Positions 1 to 9,900 of a DNA stretch of 64,000 nucleotides are shown here, one piece after another; the first letter of the stretch is position 1; each line of letters begins with the position of its first letter. The position numbers were made by a program, and so were the translations under genes. The notes beneath the pieces were generated by a model that worked only from the letters and a program-made list of their open reading frames with translations, ran no database searches and had not been told where the DNA came from. The DNA is from Ornithodoros turicata (Eukaryota; Arthropoda; Arachnida; Ixodida; Argasidae). The stretch lies in contig NC_088209.1 in NCBI RefSeq assembly GCF_037126465.1, positions 1,674,001-1,738,000 of the forward strand, given 5' to 3'.

Positions 1-240
1 CTATACAAGGTCTTAAAGATCTGGCAAGACATAACATGTCTATGCAGGTTAGAAAAAAAGATGCAGACAGTAGGTTCAAGGCTGTAGCACATGTCCATGC
101 AAGATGTTTCAAGAACTAACAAGATATAATATGTCTACACAAGTTCGTTCACCATGTGGTGTGAGGAGGATGCAGACTTTCAAAAGGCCTGACAAGATAT
201 GACGTGACTATATGCATGCTTTTTCACTGTTCAGACATTC
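1..240. repeat. Degenerate short direct repeats at window start
   Basis: Three imperfect copies of a block of about 33 bp, with the core GACAAGATATAAYATGTCTA-like, lie near 20-50, 112-144 and 186-218. They are separated by unrelated sequence. They sit upstream of the virus-type promoter and could be a decayed terminal or enhancer region of that element. No ORF is seen here. The relation to the element is inference. Confidence 0.35.
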
Positions 241-278
241 AAGGTCATGATTTGCGAAAAATGTTGAGTTGTCTTTCG

Positions 279-315
279 TATATAAACCGTCACGCACATT
301 GGGTTTTCTTCAGTG
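279..315 (+). promoter_or_regulatory. Arthropod-type core promoter (TATA + TCAGTG initiator)
   Basis: TATATAAA lies at 279-286 and TCAGTG at 310-315. The initiator A (312) is 31 bp downstream of TATAAA (281). This spacing and the TCAGT initiator are the classic arthropod RNA polymerase II core promoter. It would drive the small ORF and the DNA polymerase B gene that follow. The motif is seen directly; activity is inferred. Confidence 0.6.
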
Positions 316-409
316 AGAATCTGAGTGCGAAGAGGTATGCTGCCCTCTGAGTACATGTTGAGTCAACTAACTTTTCCCCCATGCATTTTTTCAGTTTTCT
401 GAGGAAAGC

Positions 410-744
410 ATGTCATCGATTTTGGAGAAACTCAACAAACTGAAAAAGTCGGGAGATGGAGAAATTCAAAGATGAGTATGTTATCGAAGAATCAAAAATT
501 TGATGTTCTGGATATTCGCAGAATTGAGACAATGTATGGAGACACTGACTACGTAGAATTACTGACAGACAATGAGACCAAGGTGAAAGTCTACCTTCCG
601 AATAGATTCAAGCGACTTTCGGACGAAGACCTGGAAGAGATGAGACAGTTACCAAACCTCCAAATGGAGAAGAAGGAGGGATACCGCAATGGCAAGAAGT
701 TGGCGTATTCAGACATCATTTTCACTAATGGCAAGAAAAAGTAA
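410..744 (+). pseudogene. Small early protein of the virus-like element, split by a frameshift
   Basis: A 21-codon ORF (410-475, starting MSSILEKLNKLKK) overlaps by four bases (ATGA) the start of a 90-residue ORF (472-744). The first looks like the missing N-terminus of the second. Small proteins of about 100 residues with a similar start and a central VYLPxRF-like motif often sit just upstream of DNA polymerase B in Polinton/adintovirus-like elements; this is recollection of the family, not a search. The overlap could be a one-base frameshift or translational coupling. The function is unknown; a nucleic-acid-binding role is only a guess. The polymerase frame starts 12 bp downstream. Confidence 0.5.
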
Positions 745-755
745 CTTCAGAAATC

Positions 756-3700
756 ATGGTCACCTGTCACTTGTGTGCTCCACATGAGCGACAGTTCTAC
801 GCAACAACGGTAGGACTCCAAATTCATCTGGCAAACTTACACCAACTGGAGACACCATGCATCCCATTCTGTGAGACTTTATGCACACTTCGAAATTACA
901 CAACACGCTTCGAGCTGCACTTGCATGACAGAGACGAGGCTGGACATGATGTGACAACGTTCTTTCATCTATACGGGCAGTATATTGGTAGTGTGTTGCG
1001 ATACTTTGGTTTCCCATTACGTTTTTACATCCTTCTCAAAGTAGAACTTGGACGACATACAGTGGATGATGATGAGATACGACTTGATACACGATTCGTG
1101 CCTTCCAAGGTGAGGACAGTATGGTCAGAAGTTGACATAGAACCCGCTATTATTCAGTCAGGCAGTGAAATTGCGCACAACTTGGAAAGTCTCGAAATCG
1201 AAGGCTCTGGTTTTTTCCTCTTTCGTATTCTCACATGCATTATCAATGTTGGACGTCTACTGCCTGAACTAATCGGTTGTAGTGACTTTGAGCTGCCTGC
1301 AGAGTTGAAACGAAAGAATATGTCTCTACTGAATGTGGATTACAGTCTGCACGAGGGTGAGCAAAATATGTGTTTTGCATTTTCCGTGATAGCAGGATTG
1401 CATCCTGCTGATCGATTTCGAAGACATAGAGCATCCTCGTATCGGTCATACTTATCTCAGTATGTACTCCCAGAGTCATTTCCCATCGCGTATCCCAAAG
1501 ATGTAGAAATGTTTGAAAAGCAAAATGGCATCACCATTAATGTCTATGCATATGAAAGGGAAGAGAAATTTGTCTATCTTATAAAAGTTGTGAACGAGGA
1601 AAGCGAAAAACATGTGGATCTACTCATGATTGACTCTCATTTTGTGGTCATCACAAATTTCAATGGTATGTTTCAAAAACGTGGACGTTTCCATTGCAAG
1701 CGATGTACCATGGGTTTCACTACACAAGCTGTCCTGAGTAATCATATAAACATGTGCAAACTTCAGAAAGTAGGCAAGACAGTTTATCCAAAGAAAGGAG
1801 ACACTTAATTAGAGTTCGCTGGTGAGCGTCTTTTGGCTGAAGTACCTTTCTACTGTGTGTATGACTTTGAGAGTGTCCTGTCACCATGTCTTGATGGAGG
1901 AAATGTGTATGAAGATCATATCCCCTCCTCCTTCTGCCTCTTAGTTATATGAGCGTCAGATTCAAATGTTCTCCAGAAACACCTTTTTCGTGGACCAAAT
2001 TGTGTTGCTGTGTTCATGAGTCTACTGCACAGATTACATGACGAAATTTTGGAGTGGATACAGCAGATTGCACCTCTGGAAATGAGCGAAGAGAACGAAC
2101 GCCAGCACGCCGCCGCCACCCACTGTAACTTTTGTAAAGAGTCGTTTGCAAAGAAACAGAAAGTGCGCGACCATGACCATGTAAGTGGAACGTTTCGACA
2201 ATCCTTGTGTCAATCGTGCAACCTCAATTTCAGAACACCTCAGATGATTCCAATCATTGCTCACAATGCTAACTATGATATGAGTTTCCTTGTGTCTCAT
2301 TTGCATTTGCTCAAAAAATCGAAAATAAGAGTGATTACCAGCAGCTGTCAAAAATTCAAATCTATCGACGTTGGGTCCTTTAGATTCCTGGATAGTTTGA
2401 GCTTCCTAAATGCAAGTCTTGAAATGTTGGTGAAAAATCTGCGTGAGAAGGGGGTGGAAAACTTTCATTGTCTGCGACAGTTTTTCTCAAATGAAGAACA
2501 CTTTGGACTTGTCGTTCGCAAGGGGGTCTTTTGCTACAGCCATATCACCGACTTCGATGTCTATGATGAGCCTTGTTTACCACCTCGTGAGAAATTCTTC
2601 AATACACTCAATGGAGTGGAAGTAAGTGAAGAAGACTACAACCATGCGCAGAATGTCTTCGAAAAATTCCAAATGACAAGTCTTGGCGAATATTCAGATT
2701 TGTACCTGCTCACTGACACGCTGCTTTTAGCAGACGTGTTTCAAAACTTTCGCAAATGGACACTTGATGTGCACAAAATTGAGCCCCTGCATTTCGTATC
2801 TCTCCCAGGGTTAAGCATGTCCTGCGCACTAAAAATGAGTGAGATACAACTAGAACTCATTCACGACCCTGATGCGTACCTGCTAATTGAGAATGGCTTG
2901 CGAGGAGGTGTAACACAATGCTCTCTTCGAAAAGCGACCGCAAATATTCCGGGAACAGAGCAGTTTGATCCAACACAACCGACAAGAATAATTAACTACA
3001 TTGACGTTAACGGTCTGTATGGATCAGTAATGCGAGAGTCGCTACCCTATGGAGGGTTTCAGTGGTTGACAAAGGAAGAAATTGAGAACCTAGACGTAAC
3101 TCGCATTCCACATGATGCATCTATTGGTTACTTTCTCGAAGTGGATCTGTTGTATGATCCAGAAATTCATGATCGTCATAGTGATCTTGCAGTTGCACCA
3201 GAGAAAATGTCCTTTCCCTACGACCTATTGTCAGACTACCAGAAACAGTTGATGGAAAAGTTTGGGCTTCCGTCGAAAGCTATCGAGCCAAAGCTGCTGC
3301 TAACATTGTTCAACAAAGAGAAGTACTTTCTTCACTATCGCAATTTGCAGTTGTACATGCAATTGGGGTTGCAAGTCACAAAGGTTCACAGAGTTCTAAA
3401 ATTCAACCAGAAACCTCTTCTTCGTGACTATGTGGATTTCAATCACGAACTGCGAAAAAATGCCACTAATACATTCGAACGTCAGAAGAGTAAGTATATG
3501 ATAAATGCTGTTTTCGGGAGATTTTGTATGCAAGTGAGGAAATTTGTAGACTGTCGCCTCACAGTGACGGACGAACAAGTTTTAAAACTCTTGCGTAAGC
3601 CAAACCTCAAACAGTTTCGAGCATTAAGTGCTCATGTAATCCTGTTTCAGTTCTCCCAGGCAGTGCTTCAGATGAAACAACCACTATACTTGGGTTTCAC

Positions 3701-4250
3701 AATACTGGAACTCTCAAAGCTTAAGATGTTTGACTTCTATCACAATCATCTGATGCGAGTAGCTCCCGATACTAGACTGTTGTACATGGACACAGATTCC
3801 TATATAATATTGCTGAGCGATGAAAAGTCACTGCTTGAACTAGCTGACGATCACTTGGACAACTCAGCCTATGAGCAAGACAATCCTTTGTATTCGACGA
3901 AAAACAAAATGGTACTGGGCAAGTTTAAGAATGAGATGCCTCGTGATCATATACTTGGTTTTTGTTGCTTAAAACCCAAGCTATATGCACTAGATCTCTG
4001 TAGCAAGAAACAGTACAACCGTGCCAAAGGTGTAAAGCTGTGTGAAGCACGAAAACTTCACTTTTCCACGTACACAGATGCTCTTGAACATGGCACAATA
4101 CACAGGGTTAAACAGAACCTCATCGTGCAGAAGGACAACGTAAACAAAAGCGTGACCGTGAGAAAAATAGCTCTCAACCCTCTGGACACAAAGCGATATA
4201 TTTGCTCGGATGGAGTAGAGACATTACCTTTTGGTATGACAGTGTTGTGA
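756..4250 (+). pseudogene. Polinton/adintovirus-type DNA polymerase B, two in-frame stops
   Basis: One continuous frame of about 1,160 codons is broken by TAA at 1806-1808 and TGA at 1950-1952. The N-terminal part has two C2H2-like fingers (around 762-840 and 1690-1755) and the NMCFAF-type block usual upstream of these polymerases. The exonuclease Exo I motif (DFE) lies between the two stops near 1868, and Exo II (HNANYD) near 2262. A Cys/His cluster with VRDHDH lies near 2126-2240. Polymerase motifs A (DVNGLYG, about 3004), B (KYMINAVFG, about 3493) and C (YMDTDSY, about 3784) are intact. The enzyme would copy a linear genome by protein priming. Both stops fall between the N-terminal region and the main polymerase region, so the copy is probably dead. 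Family assignment is secure; Polinton versus adintovirus is not resolved, and no integrase is in view. Confidence 0.85.
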
Positions 4251-4316
4251 TTAACTACTGTAATGAAAGAGAGGTGACTGTATCGTAGACTTTGTTATGG
4301 AGTTCACATGTTGAAT

Positions 4317-4322
4317 AATAAA
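4317..4322 (+). terminator. AATAAA polyadenylation signal after polymerase gene
   Basis: AATAAA lies 67 bp downstream of the polymerase stop codon, in the short AT-rich gap between the two convergent gene blocks. It is a plausible 3' end signal for the plus-strand transcript. Confidence 0.5.
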
Positions 4323-4448
4323 AAGGGAAGTCAATGCTTTTCTCAAGCAACACAAGTGTCGAACCTTTTTTTTGTATCCCACAGATACTTGTAATTAAAA
4401 GTCCAGTGTCTCACAAATGGTTGTAGTTGTGTTATCCCTATTCTAATA

Positions 4449-4805
4449 ATTGTATGCTTGATTTAGAGAGCGATGACTGTAAGCAGCACCATCTTGTATT
4501 AATATTCCTGAAAAAAAAAGCTTTTTTTGGAGTAATGCTCTCAACGTCCTTGTACTCACACAAAAGTTTTGTATGTAGCTTATCCTGTAATATTGTTATA
4601 ATGTTGTGCACGCATCTCAGAGTCTCAAAATGAAATTGTATACTTGATTTAGACAGCAGATGCATGTAAGCAGCATGTCTTGTATTATTCTGAAAAAAAG
4701 TAACTTTTGGAGCGATACTCTCAATGTTCTTGTACTCACACAAAACTTTTTACGTAGCTTATCTTGTAATATTGTTACAATGTTGTGTATCTCAGAGTCT
4801 GAATA
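4449..4805. repeat. Two-copy tandem duplication, 186-bp period
   Basis: The segment starting ATTGTATGCTTGATTTAGAG at 4449 recurs at 4635 with moderate divergence, including the TTGTACTCACACAAAA block in both copies. It fills the gap between the convergent polymerase and protease genes. No coding function is seen; the open minus-strand frame across it is a by-product of the duplication. Confidence 0.75.
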
Positions 4806-4878
4806 ATGCTTTATTGTATACCCTTTCGTTGATATAAGTAAATAAAATCAGTTTGTTTGGAAAACAACAAACATGTTT

Positions 4879-4884
4879 TTTATT
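4879..4884 (-). terminator. AATAAA signal for minus-strand virion gene block
   Basis: TTTATT on the plus strand gives AATAAA on the minus strand, just after the protease stop codon (4891). It fits the 3' end of the minus-strand core protein-capsid-protease transcript. Confidence 0.45.
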
Positions 4885-4890
4885 GATCTC

Positions 4891-5373
4891 TTAGAGCACA
4901 CTGCAGCATGACAGCATCTTCCCTTTCTGGAATTGTTTACACACAAGAGTTGGTATAAGTCTGTCGTTGAGCTTGAAATTAGTTGGTGAGAACCTTCGAG
5001 TACACTCTTGTAGTGGGAATCCACAACAGAGAAGTGCACCTACATACAGGCAGTAGAGTCCACACGTTGCAGATTCATATCCCTGGAGTCGTTTTCGATT
5101 ATAGTGAAACGATTTCGTGCGATCAATGAATGTGTAAAATTCCTTGTACACTGGAGGGGTACCATAACTGTCGAAATAAGAGATGCTTCCATTCCCGGCA
5201 ATATGACATTGTGTCCAGTGTTCTCCATGTGAAGATCTGGGAGCGGTGTTCACCACGTAAAGACCAGGCTCGGCTTTTTGCTGCGCAATTTCGTCACATG
5301 CAAATGTCCCACGGAAGCAAGACCTCGTGCAATGGTTGCGGGAAAACGTTGCATAGAACTCCCACTCTTCCAT
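4891..5373 (-). CDS. Adenain-like cysteine protease of the virus-like element
   Basis: This 160-residue protein matches the adenovirus protease (C5/adenain) pattern. The histidine is H52 in GEHW, the acidic residue D68 in YFDSYG, the oxyanion-hole glutamine Q97, and the nucleophile C104 in ATCGLYC. In this family the enzyme matures capsid and core proteins inside particles. The ORF is intact and all expected catalytic residues are present. Its start codon is 5 bp after the capsid-gene stop, so the two genes form a compact block on one transcript. It is about 40 residues shorter than adenovirus proteases, as is usual for Polinton-type versions. The call is strong; whether it is expressed cannot be judged. 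Confidence 0.85.
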   Translation of the reverse strand: MEEWEFYATFSRNHCTRSCFRGTFACDEIAQQKAEPGLYVVNTAPRSSHGEHWTQCHIAGNGSISYFDSYGTPPVYKEFYTFIDRTKSFHYNRKRLQGYESATCGLYCLYVGALLCCGFPLQECTRRFSPTNFKLNDRLIPTLVCKQFQKGKMLSCCSVL

Positions 5374-5378
5374 CTTCT

Positions 5379-6689
5379 CTAGACGAATTTCACTCGCCGG
5401 TCTTTGTTGATTTCCAGAACACGAGGAGTCTCCGAAATAAAAAGTACAGTCACAGCTTCCGTAAGGTTTGCAGCAAATGTCAGTGTAAGGCGAACGTTGG
5501 CTTGCACTATTGGACTGAGTGAGTGCACCTCCACGTCTGGTGTGAGGTGGTAATAGAGCATAAATTTTTCTTTTTGATAGGCCTCTGGAGGTAGGGGGAT
5601 GTCTTTGCGCTTCAGTTTGTGAAGCAAGTTCATGTAACCCTTTGTGTAAATATCCCGTGGAAAGTCAAAGTCATCTGTGTACTGTTGACCACCAACATCG
5701 AGCACTGCTCTCTTTAGTTTAAAATGCTCCAGTTTGAAAGGGTTTCGCTGCAAGTTGCCCTGGTATGCAACACTCTTGACCATCAACACCGTCAATTTCG
5801 ATGGAACTCTTTCACTGTAGAGGTCATCGAATATCGCCTGAGACTGGTTCGGTGCAATCGTTCTGTACTTAATTTCCAAACCTCGGAGGAGATACGAGGC
5901 AGGTGTCGCTTGAAGTCTTCGCTCAATGCCGACAAGTACGCTGGGTGATACCTGCACACGTCGAAGGTAGAGGACAATGCGTGCAAACTCCACTGTATGT
6001 TTTTCGTTCTTAGCGGGACCAGAGAGAAGTCTAAATTCGTCAGTCGTTTGCCTCAGCACAACCCTGAGATCGGTTCCATTAAGCAACAATTTTTCCTGCT
6101 GGCAGATGTCACTGAAGATTGGTGCATAAAGATCACAGAGTGCAGATCCTTTAGTACATTTGTAACGAGCAAATATCCCTTTTGCTTCAGCAGGCATGGC
6201 AAAATTTTCTGACTCTCCCACCGGATCTGGTTCGTATAACATTGCGGACAGTGTGTGAGTTTGAGTAACATTGTTTGCATTGGTAATGATATCCAGGTAG
6301 GAGCGATATGCATAGTGCTCGAAATTAGAAACCAGTGTCGAATTTAGATAAATATGCACATGTTGAAAGAGGGAAGAGGCAAAACTCTGAACGGGGATCA
6401 CGTTGTCTGGTGTCACAGTCGTGCCTACCGTGGTGGATGCCACGTCCCCATTTTTGCGAACAATCTTGCATTGAATGTGTAAGAAACTCGACTGTAGATC
6501 GAAGAAGGCACCTCCAAGACCGGGAACATTATACTCAATCACACCACTCGATGTTGGTGCTGAAACAGGAAAGAACTCCACGTATTCTGACTTCTCCAAG
6601 GAAAAGTTGGTTGGAGGCAATGAAAAGAGCTCCAGTTGATTTGTTGTGCAGAGGCAGGAATTCTTGTGTACAATAGCAATGCTAGACAT
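5379..6689 (-). CDS. Capsid protein (F54H12.2-like family) of the virus-like element
   Basis: An intact 436-residue ORF. It resembles the invertebrate family usually annotated 'uncharacterized protein F54H12.2-like'. N-terminal LELFSLPPT and EYNVPGLGGAFFDL segments precede a central HIYLNSTLV..YAYRSYLD block and an LLNGTDLRVVLR block. The YRSYLD pattern recurs in jelly-roll major capsid proteins of Polinton-like viruses, which together with neighbouring protease and core protein supports a capsid role. That role is established for Polinton capsid genes in general and inferred here. The start codon at 6689 is 5 bp after the stop of the basic core protein, so the order is core protein, capsid, protease. 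Confidence 0.7.
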   Translation of the reverse strand: MSSIAIVHKNSCLCTTNQLELFSLPPTNFSLEKSEYVEFFPVSAPTSSGVIEYNVPGLGGAFFDLQSSFLHIQCKIVRKNGDVASTTVGTTVTPDNVIPVQSFASSLFQHVHIYLNSTLVSNFEHYAYRSYLDIITNANNVTQTHTLSAMLYEPDPVGESENFAMPAEAKGIFARYKCTKGSALCDLYAPIFSDICQQEKLLLNGTDLRVVLRQTTDEFRLLSGPAKNEKHTVEFARIVLYLRRVQVSPSVLVGIERRLQATPASYLLRGLEIKYRTIAPNQSQAIFDDLYSERVPSKLTVLMVKSVAYQGNLQRNPFKLEHFKLKRAVLDVGGQQYTDDFDFPRDIYTKGYMNLLHKLKRKDIPLPPEAYQKEKFMLYYHLTPDVEVHSLSPIVQANVRLTLTFAANLTEAVTVLFISETPRVLEINKDRRVKFV

Positions 6690-6694
6690 GTTTC

Positions 6695-6935
6695 TCAGGT
6701 GAAAAAGTCAACCTTTCTTCGTTTCTTCACCACTTTCACTGACCGGCCAACCCTCTTGCGTTTGCTTTTATTGCTTTTTCTTCCTTTTCCTTTAAGTTTG
6801 CGAAGCAAACCGTCATGGGTTGAGTGGATCGCGCGGCCAACACCTCTCTTTACAGCCTCTCCAAATGTTGTTCCTTGTTGAACTTCTTCAGCTATATGAC
6901 GTCCCGTGTCGAGGAGTTTTCGTCCTCTGAATGAT
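6695..6935 (-). pseudogene. C-terminal remnant of basic core protein (adenovirus pX/mu-like)
   Basis: About 79 codons are open on the minus strand, ending with TGA at 6695-6697. The segment contains GRKLLDTGRHIAEEV, GEAVKRGVGRAI and a very basic tail rich in KGKGRKSNKSKRKR. Small Lys/Arg-rich proteins of this layout are found beside the capsid gene in adintovirus-like elements and are compared with adenovirus core protein pX; the role would be genome packaging. The N-terminus is missing because homology stops where the 196-bp satellite starts. The frame was read manually. Confidence 0.6.
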
Positions 6936-9900
6936 GTCCTATTAATGATGTCCTAAGCTGATTTTGTAATATGTATATGTAAAAGTAAGATCACGGGGTT
7001 TGAACCGCATACCTTCTTCCCCTGTGTCACCTGAGAGGTCGCGTTTGACAAAATCGCCTCGGAAACGGCACTCGAAATGGTCAAATGGCCAATTTAATAA
7101 ACTTTGGGGTTTAATATAATTTGATATAAGAATACTATTAATGATGTCCTAAGCTGATTTTGTAATATGTATATGTAAAAGTAAGATCACGGGGTTTGAA
7201 CCGCATACCTTCTTCCCCTGTTGCACCTGAAAGGTCGCGTTTGAGAAAATCGCCTCGGAAACGGCACTCGAAATGGTCGAATGGCCAATTTAATCAATTT
7301 TGGGGCTTAATATAATTTGATACAACAATAACATTAAAGATGTCCTAAGCTGATTTTGTAATATGTATATCTGAAAGAAAGATCACGGAGTTTGAACCGC
7401 ATACCTTCTTCCCCTGTGTCACCTGAGAGGTCGCGTTTGACAAAATCGAAGCGAAAACGGCACTCGGAATGGTCAAATGGCCAATTTAATCAAATTTGGG
7501 GTTTAATATAATTTGATATAAGAATACTATTAAAGATGTCCTAAGCTGATTTTGTAATATGTATATGTAAAAGTAAGATCACGGGGTTTGAACCCCGTAC
7601 CTTCTTCCCCTGTTGCACCTGAGAGGTCGCGTTTGACAAAATCGCCTCCAAAAGGGCACTCGAAATGGTCAAATGGCCAATTTAATCAACTTTGGGGTTT
7701 AATATAATTTGATATAAGGATACCATTAAAGATGTCCTAAGCTGATTTTGTAACATGTATATGTAAAAGTAAGATTACGGGGTTTGAACCGCGTACCTTC
7801 TTCCCCTGTTGCACCTGAGAGGTCGCGTTTGACAAAATCGCCTCCAAAACGGCCCTCGAAATGGTCAAATGGCCAATTTAATCAACTTTGGGGCTTAAAA
7901 TAGTTTGATACAACAACAACATTAAAGATGTCCTAAGCTGATTTTGTAATATGTATATCTGAAAGAAAGATCACGGAGTTTGAACCCCGTAGCTTCTTCC
8001 CCTGTTGTACCCTGAGAGGTCGCGTTTGACACAATCGCCTCCAAAACGGCCCTCGAAATGGTCAAATGGCCAATTTAATGAACTTTGGGGCTTAAAATAA
8101 TTTGATACAACAATAACATTAAATATGTCCTAAGCTGATTTTGTAATATGTATATCTGAAAGTAAGATCACGGGGTTTGAACCCCGTACCTTCTTCTCCT
8201 GTTGCACCCTGAGAGGTCGCGTTTGACAAGATCGCCTGTAAAACGGCACTCGAAATGGTCAAATGGCCAATTTAATCAACTTTGGGGTTTAATATCATGC
8301 GATATAACAATACTATTAAAGATGTCCTAAGCTGATTTTGTAATATGTATATGTAAAAGTAAGATCACGGGGTTTGAACCGCATACCTTCTTCCCCTGTT
8401 GCACCTGAAAGGTCGCGTTTGAGAAAATCGCCTCCAAAACGGCACTCGAAATGGTCGAATGGCGAATTTAATCAATTTTGGGGCTTAATATAATTTGATA
8501 CAACAATAACATTAAAGATGTCCTAAGCTGATTTTGTAACATGTATATCTGAAAGTAAAATCACGGGGTTTGAACCTCGTACCTTCTTCCCCTGTTGCGC
8601 CCTGAGAGGTCGCGTTTCAGAAAATCGCCTCCAAAACTGAACTCGAAATGGTCAAACGGCCAATTTAATCAACTTTGGGGCTTAAAATAATTTGATACAA
8701 CAATAACATTAAATATGTCCTAAGCTGATTTTGTAATATGTATATCTGAAAGTAAGATCACGGGGTTTGAACCGCATACCTTCTTCCCCTGTGTCACCTG
8801 AGAGGTCGCGTTTGACAAAATCGCCTCGAAAACGGCACTCGAAATGGTCAAATGGCCAATTTAATCAACTTTGGGGTTTAATATAATTTGATATAAGAAT
8901 ACTATTAAAGATGTCCTAAGCTGATTTTGTAATATGTATATGTAAAAGTAAGATCACGGGGTTTGAACCCCGTACCTTCTTCCCCTGTTTCACCTGGGAG
9001 GTCGCGTTTTAGAAAATCGCCTCCAAAACGGCACTCGAAATGGTCAAATGGCCAATTTAATCAACTTTGGGGTTTAATATAATTTGATATAAGAATACCA
9101 TTAAAGATGTCCTAAGCTGATTTTGTAACATGTATATGTAAAAGTAAGATTACGGGGTTTGAACCGCGTACCTTCTTCCGCTGTTGCACCTGGGAGGTCG
9201 CGTTTGACAAAATCGCCTCCAAAACGGCCCTCGAAATGGTCAAATGGCCAATTTAATCAACTTTGGGGCTTAAAATAGTTTGATACAACAACAACATTAA
9301 AGATGTCCTAAGCTGATTTTGTAATATGTATATCTGAAAGAAAGATCACGGAGTTTGAACCCCGTAGCTTCTTCCCCTGTTGTACCCTGAGAGGTCGCGT
9401 TTGACACAATCGCCTCCAAAACGGCCCTCGAAATGGTCAAATGGCCAATTTAATCAACTTTGGGGCTTAAAATAATTTGATACACAATAACATTAAACAT
9501 GTGCTAAGCTGATTTTGTAATATGTATATCTGAAAGTAAGATCACGGGGTTTGAACCGCATACCTTCTTCCCCTGTGTCACCTGAGAGGTCGCGTTTGAC
9601 AAAATCGCCTCGAAAACGGCACTCGAAATGGTCAAATGGCCAATTTAATCAACTTTGGGGCTTAAAATAATTTGATACACAATAACATTAAACATGTGCT
9701 AAGCTGATTTTGTAATATGTATATCTGAAAGTAAGATCACGGGGTTTGAACCGCATACCTTCTTCCCCTGTGTCACCTGAGAGGTCGCGTTTGACAAAAT
9801 CGAAGCGAAAACGGCACTCGAAATGGTCAAATGGCCAATTTAATCAACTTTGGGGTTTAATATAATTTGATATAAGAATACTATTAAAGATGTCCTAAGC

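Noticed and set aside
1806..1952. In-frame TAA and TGA in the polymerase considered as programmed readthrough or selenocysteine
   Set aside because: Two different stops 48 codons apart without any visible stimulatory structure are better explained by decay.
4438..4743. Minus-strand open frame of 101 codons
   Set aside because: It is an effect of the 186-bp tandem duplication and has internally repeated, low-complexity text with no domain.
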